Below, piece after piece: positions 22,640-35,500 of a DNA stretch of 64,000 nt. The position numbers and the translations under genes are program-made. The notes below the pieces were generated by a model. It had not been told where the DNA came from. It saw only the letters and a list, made by a program, of their open reading frames with translations, and searched no databases. The number at the start of each line of letters is the position of its first letter. The stretch's first letter is position 1. Origin of the DNA: Daucus carota subsp. sativus (Eukaryota; Streptophyta; Magnoliopsida; Apiales; Apiaceae); assembly GCF_001625215.2 (NCBI RefSeq), contig NC_030388.2:25222558-25286557 (forward strand). Reading direction: 5' to 3'.

Positions 22640-24456
22640 GCTCTTATCAAGAATGCATCAAGTGTGTCTGTATCTCAGTTAAGATATTCTTAGATTATTG
22701 GGAGTTTGCAATATTTTACTAATGGTACTAGACAAGATATTTCATATTCCATGTATAAGTTAGCAAAATATACAAGTTGTCCAAGCAGAACTCATAGAGA
22801 TGCTTTGGATAGAGTACTTAAATATCCAAAAGGCACCATATATCTTCAGTTGCACTACAGGAGATATCTTGGTGCGCTTGAGGGATATAGTGATGCAAGT
22901 TCGACAACTTAGAAGTGTGATTCCAATGGAGTGACTCGATATCTATTTTTACCCTTGCAGGTGGAGCAGCATCCTGAAACTCAGCTAGACAGACTGTAGT
23001 AACTCGGTCTACGTTTGAAACTGAGTTATGTGTATTGGATGCCACGGCTCACGGGGATAGATGCTGAATGGTTAAATGGACTTATGTCCGTGTTACCTGT
23101 AGTAAGTTGTCCGCTAGAGGCAATTTTTATTCATTGTGATAGCTGTACAGCTATCGACAATATCAGAAGTGTCAAGTATAATGCTAAAATAAGGAGACAC
23201 ATCCAAGTTAGCTCAGTGGTAAAGAGCTTATCCTTTGTCGTCCCAGGTCCTGGGTTCGACCCTGGCTCACCCCGAGAGTTTCACAGAACAGATACTCATT
23301 TGTAAGGCTATAAGCCATATTTGTCAAAAAAAAAAGTCTATAAAGGGTTTGGTGTCTAATCGGACTATAGCTATTGATTTGTTGGAACTTAAGATAACAT
23401 AGCCGATCCACTAACTAAAGGACTTGGGCATGTTGTTGTCCTTAAGTCGAGGTCGGGGATGCGACTGATAATCCATCATGATTCATCTACAGCGGGAACC
23501 CAATACACCTAAGAGGAGATCCCTCGAAGTGTATTCAATGAGATAAACAAGCTGTAAGGATGGATATGTAGTACCTTTATGTATAAATTTAGATTTGATG
23601 TATCTGAGTCTATCCCTAGTAAACCTAAAGGATACTGACACTACAAGTATAACAAGAGTTCTTAGAAATCTGAATGAGATTAAGTCATTAGACGAGATGG
23701 TAGCAGTGTATCCCTAGAGATGCCCAGTTAAGCGAATGTAATTGTGAGGTCGCAATTAGAGGAAAAGGTTATTCCTTGAAGCATTCGACGAATGAGACCG
23801 AGACACGATCACTAATGTCCCAAAGACGTAGATCGGCACCATAACCTTTGACTTGTAGCTGTCTATGGAGCGTGGTTACACCCAACGGATAGAGATTCAA
23901 GGTGAAGCAATCCATCTATATCCGGTAGCCACCGAAGTAAGGGACTTGGGAGGGCTCAAACCCGAAAGGGCACCGACTCTGAAAAACAAGTCATAATGGG
24001 CACTGATATGCATTTGTGTATGAATTTGTGGGGGGATTGTCAGAATATGAAAAGTTTGAGGTATATTATTAATAAGTTCTTGATGTAATTTCTTAAAACT
24101 AATTTGGAAGTTGTTCCTTACTATGAGGACTTAAAATTTAATGTTTGGATTTAAGACATTTTCTTAGTGTAATCCATAAATAAATTGAGATGAAATGGCT
24201 AACTTGAAACGGGTGCGTGGTAAATTGAGTTTTGTAAAAACTTGAGTACCATATTGATTTGATAATGAGAGGTTAATTGCTTTATAGTCTATCACTTGCC
24301 AGTGTAGTGCAGAACTACTAAGGCATGTGAGGGTGCATGTGTTAGTTTTTGTGTGTGTGTGATATTATCATGTGCCTCGCGCGCGCGCACATGCCGCCTC
24401 CTCGCCACGACACGACTCATTGGTTTGTATTTTAGTAGTTTGTGTTGGAATAGGAC

Positions 24457-24458
<2 letters not shown>
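22640..24458 (+). mobile_element. 3' part of a Ty1/copia retrotransposon, broken
   Basis: At 22706-22912 one frame reads like the end of the copia reverse transcriptase and the start of RNase H (words RQDISYSMYKLAKYTS, EGYSDAS). Further downstream a different frame reads ELCVLDATAHGDR-like sequence, and 23060-23200 reads EWLNGLMSVLPV...SVKYNAKIRRHIQ. After an inserted SINE (23205-23335) the RNase H C-terminus continues as a KSIKGL...ADPLTKGLGH-like reading. Stops and frame shifts make it inactive. A G-rich tract at 24030-24036 followed by TGTCAGAATATG may be the polypurine tract and start of the 3' LTR. The LTR end is lost or blurred at the AT microsatellite. Confidence 0.75.
23205..23335 (+). 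mobile_element. tRNA-derived SINE inside the copia remnant
   Basis: It begins with an A-box-like TTAGCTCAGTGGTAAAGAGC and carries a perfect B-box word GGTTCGACCC about 40 bp later. After a tRNA-unrelated part it ends ATTTGTC plus ten A. It splits the copia RNase H reading frame, so it came later. I see no convincing target duplication (only AAGT on both sides). The 3' end TTTGTC-A(n) is shared with the micro-insertion at 6806-6858. Confidence 0.75.

Positions 24459-24499
<41 letters not shown>
24346..24499. repeat. GT, GC and AT alternating tracts
   Basis: A GT tract (about 24347-24361), a CG tract (about 24378-24389) and an AT tract of about 20 units (24459-24499) lie within 155 bp. All are alternating purine-pyrimidine. 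Confidence 0.85.
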
Positions 24500-24503
<4 letters not shown>

Positions 24504-24910
24504 AATATAATGTTTTTCTTTTTGGTAGAAGAACATTTTAATTTTTTAAAATATTTAATCTTGGAAAAAAATATATGTTAATTTGAGGTTTTCTTATCAA
24601 TAATTATTTATTATTTTATAAAATTATAAATATTAACACTGTCTAAATATTTATAAAATGATATATAGATATGAAAGTATTATCTCTCCAAATCATTATT
24701 TATTTTGACCAAATAAAATATAGCCAACACAATATTAATTGAAAGGCAGGTGCCACATATTTTATGATGAATCAAGTTATTCCGTAATACATATAATCAT
24801 AATAAAAGAATAAAGTCATCTATTTCGATATCAAACTTGACAGGTTGCACTTTACCGACATTGAATTGGATAAGCATCCTCGCCATTCCTACGTGTTTCA
24901 TTATATATTA

Positions 24911-25170
24911 CTCCCTCCGTCTCTAAATACTTTTCCTGTTTGTACTTTTCACGTTTGCCAACACACACTTTTGATCGTTAATATCTTTCATTTCGTAGTA
25001 GCATTAAATATAAAAACTTCACCGTATTAAAGTACTCGTGAATACGAATCTAACAAGATGACTCATGACTATATTTAGTTTTATAGATTAGATGCAAATT
25101 AGTAATTTGTTTCATGTTATGAACAGTACCGACATTACAAACAGGAAAAGAAAAAAGAAACGGAGGGAGT
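24911..25170. mobile_element. Stowaway MITE, 260 bp
   Basis: CTCCCTCCGTCTCTAAATAC at the left, with inverted ...AAACGGAGGGAG at the right. TA is at 24909-24910 and 25171-25172. It lies about 1.5 kb upstream of the PAS/LOV start codon. Confidence 0.8.
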
Positions 25171-25921
25171 ACTACTTATTTTATTGTGTCCGTTGCCCGC
25201 AAGAAACTCTTTTCTTTTTTTTAAGGTTGCGCAGAAGAAAACTTTTAAGGTTAAACTTTCTATTAACAATGTATAATTGATACAAGTTCACGAGACAGGT
25301 CGCCACAGCACAGCAAGCGCTAATTGTGTATCAAATCATATACGATTTATTATTCAAAAAATTTATTTATATTTGATTCGAATATTAAAGTTGAAGAAAG
25401 TTCTATGGAGACCGCTATTTCATCGGAGACCGTGTATGATCTGCGATCAAAACACAATAAAATACTGCATTATTTTTTAAAATATGTTTTCCAAATCAGT
25501 GTCAAATGAGTTTATCTATAATTAGGTGGAGCCCAGATGCGCGTGCTCAGTCTGTCAATGTCACACTCCCTCCGGCAATTCTTCAATGCTAGATTTTTAT
25601 CAAAACAATACATTTTTTTTAAATGTTAGATTAACTACACCACACAATATTATTTGCTTGAAAACGTGAGCTTTGTAGCCATTTTATCCTAACTGAATTC
25701 TTTCTCGAGAAATAAAAGTCATGATCAAGAATAATACTAGACTAAAAGTAATTTATTTAAAAGCTACTTAACATCTTTTCAAAAAAAAATAAAATTACCA
25801 TGCCCGCCAATCCAACTTTTAATAGAAATACAACACATATAAAAAACAATTTAACATCCCCATCAATGAGAAATATTGAGCATGCTTGAAAGATTTTATT
25901 TCACATTTCACTTATTTTTAT

Positions 25922-25965
25922 TTAAAATATTGAATTTTTTTTGAAACAATTAAAATATTGAATTT
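25922..25965. repeat. Micro-insertion with 16-bp target duplication
   Basis: TTAAAATATTGAATTT occurs at 25922-25937 and at 25950-25965. The 12 bp between them read TTTTTGAAACAA, on the other strand TTGTTTC plus an A-run. It is the same pattern as the other tail-only insertions. Confidence 0.6.
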
Positions 25966-26694
25966 ATATATTATTTTTCCAAAACAATATAAAATAGTTT
26001 GAATTAACCTATTTTCTTTTCTTTTTTCTGGTGCGAATTTGGTGCTGATTAGATAAGTGATTATCCTTAACTTGGTTCCTTAATGCAAAGTTTCACACTT
26101 CCCTCTCCGTTTCAGTCTGTAAAATTCTTGGCATAACCCCTGTTTGTCTCTTCAATCTGTGTCCACCAGTATATATAAATTTTTAGTTTTATCTGTGTGT
26201 GTATATACATATAAACTCACTGTTTCTTGATTTATGCACCAACTGTAACAGCGATTGATGGGTATCTCTCAAACTCTGTTGTTCATTCAAAACCAAGCTT
26301 AAATCTTTCTCACCCTAAATCATCAAATCAATTTTATTATGATTCTATCTCTTCTATTTATCGAATCTTCACTAGCTTTATCTACCATCACTCTGTAAGT
26401 ATTACTCCTGATTATTATTTTTCATTATTTTAGTGGTAGCTTGGATTTTAGTGAGGATAAAAAATATCTCAACAATTCTGTGGTTTGTTTGGGTTTTACA
26501 CGACCCTTTACACTGTTTATGAACCCCTTTTGTTTAAATATTGTATGGTTGAAAGTATTCCATTTTTGGTTGTGTGCAGGTACTAAGGCAGGCTGTATTA
26601 GGCCATTGAATTGGGTGGAGAGTTGCCACATGGGATTGGGATTAATTTATGGTCATAAAGATAGAGAATTTGGACAAGTAAAACTGCAGTTAAT

Positions 26695-29600
26695 ATGGAA
26701 TCACAACTGGATTTGATTGAGCAATCATTTGATTTTCGATACTCGTTATGGGTTCGAGAAGCTCTAGATGGATTGCCTGATTGTTTTACCATAACTGATC
26801 CTTGCATTTCTGGTCACCCAATTGTATTTGCTTCGACTGAGTTCTTGAAAATGTCTGGTTACTCAAGGCATGAAGTGATTGGAAGGAATGGGAGTATGTT
26901 TCAGGGAATTAAGACTAATAGGAGATCAGTTATGGAGATAAGGGAGGCGATTCGGGAGGAGAGGAGTGTACAGGTTAATATATTGAATTATCGGAAAGAT
27001 GGGACACCTTTTTGGTTGTTGTTTCATTTATGTCCTGTTTTTAGTAAGGAGGATGGAAAGGTTATTCATTTTGTTGGAGTTCAAGTACCGATTTTAAGGA
27101 AGCTGAAGCGGTCTGGTACGGAGCTTGCAGGGAATAATGGGGTTAGAATCTGTGAAAATGGGTCAGGGCTTAATGAGAATATGTTTGGGTGTTGTAGGAG
27201 GGAGGTCTACTCGGATTCTGTGGCAGAATTGGACCGTGTGTCAGCTTTGGATTTGGTGTTGAGCGATGATAAAGGTCTGGTCTTTTTATTGAAGCTTGCC
27301 AGTATAGTTGTAGCTTAAAAGAGATAAGATTAGTAAGCTTTTTATTCCTTGCAAATTTATTACATGTCTGCAGTATTCTTGGACATAATCCGAGGCAATA
27401 TGTGAATAACTGTATGCCTCATGTCTTAATATTTATTAAATGCTATGCTACTTTCAGTTCTTCCAAAAATACAGTACAAGTAAAGTTCTTGTTTCACCAT
27501 AGACATAATATGTTCGGCTTCTGTGTTTGGTCATTGTAGAACAAGAACCTTCTCTGCGCATATTTACTTCTTTTCTACAGCTTTTTTAAAATGTCTGTAA
27601 AGAGATGAAGGTTTGGCCTTTTTCATAGAATGGTAATTAATAACATTACAATCAGTTGTTTATCGGTTATAATCATTTAAAACCAAAACAAATAAAAGAT
27701 ATAAACAATTAATCGCCCATAAAGCAGGGTCTGACCTTACCTCTACTCTTAAGAGAGTACATAAAGCTGCTTCCGCAGAGACTGCTGACTTGAATAGTTC
27801 AAGAAACACTAATAAAAGCATTTATAAAAGGACGAGAGGTAATAGCATAATAAGAGCATTTTATTATAAATTCTAGATACTAGACAATAGGCATAATGTT
27901 CGTTTGAACTTGTCTAAAAAGTTTATGCATTGCTGACCATTTTTAGTCTTTTAAGTTGCCTTTATTGGCGTTCTTTTATCTTGCTCTAGGTTGTCCATAA
28001 TAAATATAACAGTTTAATTGTTCTACCTGATAATTTCATCATATCTTAATATCCTACTCTTATGGCTTCCACAGTTGATGAACCCTGCAAGGCAGGCGAC
28101 ATAGAGAAGCAAAAGGCTGTCACTGCAATGAACAACATATTTTCTGTGCTCACCCACTATAGCGAGCTAACTGGGAGATTAGTATGCGGAAAGAGATGCT
28201 GTGTACCTGTGACGAGTCCTCTGGGTGCGTCGTTAAATATATCTCTTGGTAGAATCAAACAGAGCTTTGTATTGTGAGTTATGTTCTTAAGTTTCTATGT
28301 GCAGATGATATTCTGTTTCTTCCAGATTGAAGGTTGTAAATGCTTTCTGAATATTGTGAACTTCTATTGCCTTGTAGGACTGATCCTCATTTAAATGATA
28401 TGCCCATTGTTTATGCAAGTGATGCATTCGTAAAATTGACAGGTTCTTATATATTATTTTGATTTTGAAGTTTTCAGTTCTGTTATAAATTAGATCAAAT
28501 TGCTGATGAAGGTTGAGTTTGTCCAACTTGAGAATTCTTCTCTATGTGATAGGCTACAGTAGAAACGAAGTATTGGGACGGAATTGTAGATTCTTAAGTG
28601 GACAAAATACCGATCCCTCAACGCAGTTCCAGGTGACTGTTTGTCGTTTTTGCTTGTGATTTTTTGAACTCATTTTATAAAGGTAGATTATCTTTATGAT
28701 CATGCTTGTCTTTTCCTAGAATCACAAGGTTGCGATTCTATACGAGATAGCATACAATATAGAGAGAATTTGATTTTTTTTAAGTAGCCCTTAAACATTA
28801 GATAATATAATTTCTGTTAATTGTTCTGCAGATAAAGGAAAGTATACGAATTGAACAACCATGCACGGTATGCTTATTAAATTACAGGTGAATACCTTGA
28901 GATTCTTATTATTAATATTTTTTTTCCAAAATAATTAGCTGGGGCTAACAATATCTGTGCTAATTTTATGCGTATTCAGACCATCTTATCTCTTTCTCAT
29001 GCTCCAAATAGTTCTATGTACTATTTCCTATCAAATTTTGATGGGGCCATGTGTTGGAAGATATATAATTTTAAGCGGCTGTGAGTTTGGAATTTAATCA
29101 TGATCGCACATTGACATTATGAACAATAACAAATGATTTATGGCAGTATCGACTTGATAATATATGCAATGGGATCATCTGGCATATTGTTGATTAAGTG
29201 CAAGTATTAAAGTCCAAACAATATCCTCCGGAAAGAAACATACACTTATATTAACTTATTGGCTGCTTTGTTGCAGAAAGGACATGAGCTCATTCTGGAA
29301 CTATCTTCATATTTCACCTGTCCGAAATGCTTCTGGAAAGGTAATGTTATTAGCTCTACTTAATGGACATTATTATCCACTATGACCCGTGATTATGTAT
29401 AAAAAGTTAAATTAAAAATTAAAACTTTTTGTGATTAGGACTTGAATTGACTTGTATAAAAACTACTGAAGGTAGAAATAAAATCTCATTTACAATGTGA
29501 TTAAATCTTTATATTATATATTAGCTATGAAGGTAGTAAAAGTCTCAATATAATTGAAACCAATCACTTCCACCTTTCCCTATTGCATATAAAATATAAT

Positions 29601-31225
29601 AAGAGGGACGAATAACAAAAACATGCACCTACATTGTCTGTTTAGAAAACAGTGATACATTTTATTTTCACCTTCTTTCTTTATGCCTTTTGGAAACTGT
29701 GGTTTGTGCAGTTACAAATGTGAGTAGACTGCTGACTAAATTGTCAGATCCATGTAATTAAGCATGAGTAAACATATGTAAATTTGGTCGCATGGTTGTG
29801 ATAAACACAGTTTTCTTGATTTCGAGTCTATCGCATGAATTCATAAATACAAGGAAGTACTAGAAGAACGACAATACTTTGGACAATGTATTTTGAAATC
29901 AGAGGATTGTGCAGCACCATTCCCAATCACTCTCTCCCACAGAAATCTTAGATTTACCGTATATTATAAATATAATACCTTACTTGTTACTCCCTCCGTT
30001 TTGAAATATAGGTCGTTTGACTTTTTTGCACACATCTCTAAGTCTTTTGACCGCACGTCAAAAATCATTATTTTTCAAATTTTCTTTTTTTGAATAAAAA
30101 TATAGGATTTATATCTTTATTCAAAAAAATAAAATTCCAAAAATAATGATTTTTGACATGCGGTCAATGGACTTGGAGATGTGTGCAGAAAAGTCAAATG
30201 ACTTATATTTCAAAACAGAGGGAGTAGTTGTTACATGGCCAAAGTGGCAAAGTAACAAAGCTGACTTTTATAGTTGCTTGACAGAAGACTAGTGTTAATG
30301 CCTCAACAAATCTCTATGGTTCATCAGGGACATTTTCTCTTGTAGGTCAAGGTCAAGCTCCCCGAGATTGCTGTAATTTCTGTCAAATAAATTCAGGTTG
30401 ATCATTAATGTTTCACTCTAAATCATTTTAGCCTACAAACTCTGCAAACTGGCTACTAATTACCAATCCCAATAGAACAAATCGCTAATCTCGGTGATAC
30501 AAGTCACCGGACTGTGGTTTTAGTCTAAATTAATTTCTATTTGAATGAACACACTTACATATATATATATATTAATTTACTATGTAGTGCATGTAGTGCT
30601 GACAGCAACCCAGAAATCAGTGCTATGGCCTTATAGCTCTATATACCCAGAGAATAAGTCCATCTTTTAGGATTACATGGCTGATGTACCTGGGCTGACT
30701 AGTGACTAACATGGTCTACTGTCTTTTAGTGAGAAAATTTGTAACTTAGCATTTCGTACAAAAGCTTATTTCGATAGAAATTTCTCTAATTAGATGAGAA
30801 GATTGTACTCTCTTAAAATTCTTTGTTTTGAGTGTTTTGTACAAATATTTTAAATGAATACTATAAGATGCTAGATATTGAAGTTCCTGAAAGCATGAAA
30901 TTAGTCTTTAGACAATGAGTACCACCGCACAGTACACTTTTATTGTTAATGATCAGTGCAAAGTTGTGTTGTCTCCCAATGTTTTGTTGGATGCAACCAT
31001 GACAGTTTAACCATCTTGGCACCTAGTTATATTAATGAACTTGTTATCTGATCATTAATTTTGCATTTTTTGTAGATAGCATACTTTGTTGGTGTTCAGA
31101 TAGATGTCACTGACAAAAACCAGGATGAAAAGTGCTCGGGTCCACACATGAGGCATCTTGGCGCTGTTGGAGCTGTCAAAGTGGCAGTAAGGGTCTCCTC
31201 GATGGGTGCCAGCACCTCCATGTGA
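26695..31225 (+). CDS. PLP: PAS/LOV protein (PLP/TLP1-type), 397 residues
   Basis: Seven exons: 26695..27274, 28075..28273, 28378..28442, 28553..28632, 28832..28887, 29277..29340 and 31076..31225. All introns are GT-AG and the frame stays open to TGA. The protein has two PAS/LOV modules. In the second, GRNCRFLSGQNTD is intact with the photoactive cysteine at residue 293, followed by LLNYRKDMSSFWN and IAYFVGVQIDVT, so it should bind flavin and form the blue-light cysteinyl adduct. In the first, the matching site reads GRNGSMFQG (residues 63-71), with Gly66 where the cysteine would be, so it should not form the adduct. Length and layout fit Arabidopsis PLP (At2g02710, about 400 residues). That protein is known to bind partners such as VTC2 and a BLH factor in a light-dependent way (from memory). 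It converges on the NPF gene, with 1.3 kb between their stops. Confidence 0.92.
27720..27800 (-). mobile_element. 3'-terminal scrap of an RTE LINE in PAS/LOV intron 1
   Basis: The stretch GACCTTACCTCTACTCTTAA...AGCTGCTTCCGCAGAGACTGC lines up with the 3' end of the RTE element at 49478-51290 (CAGCCTTGCCCCTACCC...GGCTGTTTCCGTGAAGACC). Both are in the same orientation. Only about 80 bp are recognisable. Confidence 0.55.
29990..30224. mobile_element. Stowaway MITE, 235 bp, full-length foldback, in PAS/LOV intron 6
   Basis: CTCCCTCCGTTTTGAAATATAGGTCG at the left pairs with the inverted right end. The pairing continues through the GCACACAT and GACCGCACGTCAAAAATCATT words to a short AT centre, so nearly the whole element folds on itself. 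TA flanks it at 29988-29989 and 30225-30226. The same family recurs at 42889-43112. Confidence 0.88.
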
Positions 31226-32517
31226 GGTCATAGGACATGGTCTTCATATGTTGTGAGCATTATTAGTGCTCTGTGCGGCGGTACATCTTATATCCAATAT
31301 ATTTAATCTTACTTCACCTGTGGACATCTTCTTTCAAGAGTTGATAGAGGACAGAATACGTAATAGGCCCTTGTTAAAATCGGAGTCGCCACCTGTATAT
31401 ATTATAAAACATTATATGGAGTGACAATTTCTCATGTAAGGAGAACATAAGTTTCAATATAAAATTGTTATTTTTGGTTATATGGTAATCTTTCATCGCT
31501 AGAAGACATTTTCACAATGATGATTTTTTTTGAAATCATTGTATTTGTTAGGATTATTTTCTTTTTGCGTTTTGGTGTATGAATTTCTGCTGATCCCGCG
31601 TCATTAAGGAACACACGGTGAAACACATACATAGAGGTGCATAACCTGCTCTGTCTAGTATGCATGTCTGATATATCTTAAGGAACAAAGGGAATTTTAA
31701 GCAACACAGTCACATATAACATGAGCTACATATACCAAGTTGAAACGGGAAAACTATAAGAGAGTGGTAAAATACTCTTGCATTCTCTTAGTTCTTTAAG
31801 TTAGTTGCATCTTCCTAAATATAGCAGTCCTAATCCTCTATATATAGTGTTGTATTATTGGTGTCGTTTTTTCTACTTATAATGCTATAGCAACAGTTGC
31901 AGAGGTCTTCCAAATCAATTACTGGTATTATTCATTTCGAGCTCATGTATAAATTGCAAGCATTAGATAACTTATTTGATGTAATTCTATAGATGTCACT
32001 AGAACAAAATAGCGCATTCTTTATTCTGATTTCTTGTGAGACCATGTTCTCAAGACAGCAAGGTGATAACTCTATGCTTCAAGTGCTTGTTGTGGTGGTT
32101 TAGGTTATTTACATTGAGATGTATTGTTTTTATTTCATTGTCTAAGAAATTAAGAATCATTCTCGATATGATGGTTTTGTACTGTTGATTCTCGTTTTTA
32201 TAAGTGTTCAACGTGATGGTCAAGTGACTGCGTGCTATTTGCTCAAACAAGGTTATTAAAGCATTTTAGGTAGGGCTGCTTAGTCTTAGTTTTGACTAGT
32301 AAACTATTTTCAAGTTACTATTTTTATTGTTGAAATTTAGAAGTATGCATTGCATCTCCCTCTGTTGGCCATAAATCAAGAAAAATACTTCCATCAAATA
32401 ATCTCCAGCATATTTACAGCCCCAGTAGTTAAGAGATTGCCCATGTTAAAACTGTCCCTTTGTCAAATGTATGCACTTGGGAAGTTTCTTTCTGTAAATC
32501 ATCTACAGTACCTGGCC
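31226..32517. other. Region between the convergent PAS/LOV and NPF genes
   Basis: It holds both 3' untranslated regions and shared downstream sequence. No gene or element recognised. A T-rich run with GAAATCATTG near 31525 makes a small palindrome only. Confidence 0.4.
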
Positions 32518-35500
32518 CTAACCCTTGTTAAGGGCTTTATACTTGTAGCGGTTTGCCCAGAAAAGATAGTGCAGAAAATTCAGTATGCTGAGTGCACACA
32601 TTAGCCAGTAAAATCTCTCCAGATGATAGTGATTCAGATTAGGACCAGAGAGCCATGGCTTGTTCTTCGCGCTGCCTGTCGCACTATTCACTATGGAAAC
32701 GATTACTGTGCTTAGAAAGTAACCCATTGCGAGTGATGCCCAAGACAAAGAAGTGGCCAACGATCTCATGCTACTCGGAGCTTCTGTGAAGAAGAATTCC
32801 AACAAACCAGCTAGGCTGAAAAGATCAGCTGAGCCAAGACACAGGTACTGAAAAGCAATCCAGAAGAATGTTATTGGCAATGGCTGGGTAGTGTCTAGGC
32901 CAGTATCAGTCGCAACTCTTTTCCGTTTAATCTCCACAAGAGCTGCTATTCCCATGGCGACAATGGAAAGGACTAGCCCTATTCCAATGCGTTGTAGATG
33001 AGAGATCCCCGTCTCTGTTTTAGTTACTTTACGCGCAAATGGGATGATTAAATGGTCATATACTGGTGCAAGAATCATTATGAAGATGACAGGGAACACA
33101 GGGAGAGATGCAGGAGGTACTTTAAACGATCCGAGTTTTGTGTCCATGGAGGCTGCCTGTTGGACTGAGAATGTGGAAAGCTGAGCTAGGCAGCAGTTGA
33201 GCATGATAGTGCAGCCAAAAACAGGGAGGATTTTGAGCACAATTTTCACATCTTCTACTTCATTCACTGTACATTCTAGTAATTTGTGGGCTGGCATTCT
33301 TGTCACTGCTCTGTTGAGAAATTTAAGACTGTCAGATGGAGTTTCAAGAAGATCCAGTGACTTACTACTCTTCTTCGTCATCTGTTGATTTTCCATCTTC
33401 ATCGATGTTCCAAAGGCAGGGCTCGCGGACATGCTTGCTATGGCATTGTTTGGACTTCTGGCCACAGCAACGCAAGTATTCAAAGCAGAAGCGGCGAGCA
33501 CCTGTAAAAACAGAAGAAACCATTCAGTCAATGACATTATATACGATCTTTCTTGATGTGATGAAGCATACCTTAAGTATGGTTGTCAGCGGGCTTCCAC
33601 AAGGTATCTTGTTCCTGTAAAACTTTGAACCGGCAAGGAAGAGAGGAATCGACAAGAAAATTGTGAATGTCGAAATCCCAAAACCCCATACCCAACCTCT
33701 ATTATCCTCAATCCATACGACCAATGTGACTGCAATAAGAGCTCCAGTTGCCAGAGAAAATACAAAGTAGTTGAAGAAAGTTGATCTTTGCTTTCTTCCT
33801 TGTGGAGTGTCCTCATCAAATTGTTCAGCACCATGTGTTGCCAGAGATCCTTTGATGCCTCCGATCCCGAGTGCTGCTAGGTAGAGGCCTGCAAACAGCA
33901 TTGCCGCCTTAGCGCCACCAACTCTGCGGCATGGAACATTTGCTTCACATTCTGCTGGCCTTAGAGAAGCTGATTGAGCTTGCACGGTTAGTATCAGCCA
34001 ACCCTGTTCCAAACCAAACTTAGTTTCCATCTTTATATTACATGGTAAATTAAATTTACGGTAACATAGTCAACTGTTTACTTGCTATTGCTAGAATACA
34101 ATAAATATGATCTGGTAAGTCTCCTAACACTTTGAGATTTTAAGAGAATTGATCACTTAACATGATATCATAGTTTAGTCTCGTGGGAGACTCGAGTTCG
34201 ACTCGCTGTGAAGTGACAGCCAATTATATATCCTTTTGATTATTAGCAGATGATTGGATAATGAGGGTTGTGGGGTACCATAACTTTTGATCAGGTGGGA
34301 GATGGCAAGGGAATAAAGGAGAAATTAAGAAACTGTAGAAGAAGATGTGATAAGTCTAACTCATCCTCCACTAAGATCTCTCTTTTCTTGTGACACTTGC
34401 TAGTGGGAAGAGATAGTTGCAGAAAGTATACTTCAAACTCACATTTCATTCATGTCAAGCTTTCCTGGTAGGCCAAGCCCACCATTTCCAAATAATGCTC
34501 TCCACACTAGGGAAAAGAAACAGGAGAAAGTAACAACTACTTCCTATGACTATTCCATATCTGGAAGTAACTTATAAAACTTGGAACATATCGAAATGGA
34601 CTTATTTTCACAAAAATAAGCAACTTATATTCAAAATCAGGCTTTGAAGTAACATGACAAGATGTCAAGGCAAGATGAAAACTGGGGCTAGTAGGTTGAA
34701 ACAAAACAGCTCGCAAGTATGGGCACCGTAACGATATATGCAATTTTGTGTGTTTTTTATATCGGCGTGATGTTAATATTAATATTCAACTCCAGCGACA
34801 TCAAATTATTGTATTATTACAAAAATAAGTAAATAGTGAGTGGCCATTCTGGACGGTTTGACCAGAACGATAATTGAGACATGTGAATGTGGTCTAGTTC
34901 AAGTGGAAAGCACTGTCCACAAACCAAGTCATTGACTTTTACTATTAAAACAATTTGAGAAATACGGGAAAAATAATAGGACAGTTACATGAGTACTATT
35001 ATATATAAATTAATGTTAATTTCATAATTATTTGTACAAATCCTTTAGATTACACAATCATTTCATTACATTTATATTAAAAGCTCTTTGTCTTCATCCA
35101 AAGTTACATAATCACTCCCTTACCAAAAATAAATACTAGTAAACCGTAAAGAATCTGATGTAATGAAGAGTAATAGATAAATATATTCAATATTTTCAGG
35201 ATAGCTACTGTTGTTTATCACTCGACGAACAAAAAAAATAGTGATTTTTAAGGGCACGCCAACCGGACACCTGTCCAGTTTGTTGAACATCCATCACTCT
35301 CACGTACATATACTTATCGTAGTGTTGCGTGTATCACATGATTTCCATAGGACTTAAATTTTGTTTTTCTTCATATCATATTAATATTAATATATTTAAT
35401 ATATTAAGGATTGTAATTTAGCGGAGGAGAAGAGGAAGAGGAAGGTGATGCATGCATGGTTGACAAATTGACAGAGGACCGACACACCCTGACAAACACA

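Larger units (their letters stand above)
24500..26694. other. Region upstream of the PAS/LOV gene
   Basis: AT-rich, with the Stowaway at 24911 and a micro-insertion at 25922. From about 26090 the sequence becomes leader-like (CT-rich). TTGTGTGCAG|GTACTAAGGC at about 26570-26590 may be the acceptor of a leader intron before the ATG at 26695. Confidence 0.45.

Noticed and set aside
23205..23280. A tRNA gene
   Set aside because: A and B boxes are present, but the cloverleaf does not close and an A10 tail follows 60 bp later inside a broken copia element, so it is a SINE.
34180..34230. Possible SINE in the NPF intron (GAGTTCGACTCG B-box-like word)
   Set aside because: No A box at the right distance, no A-tail and no duplication.
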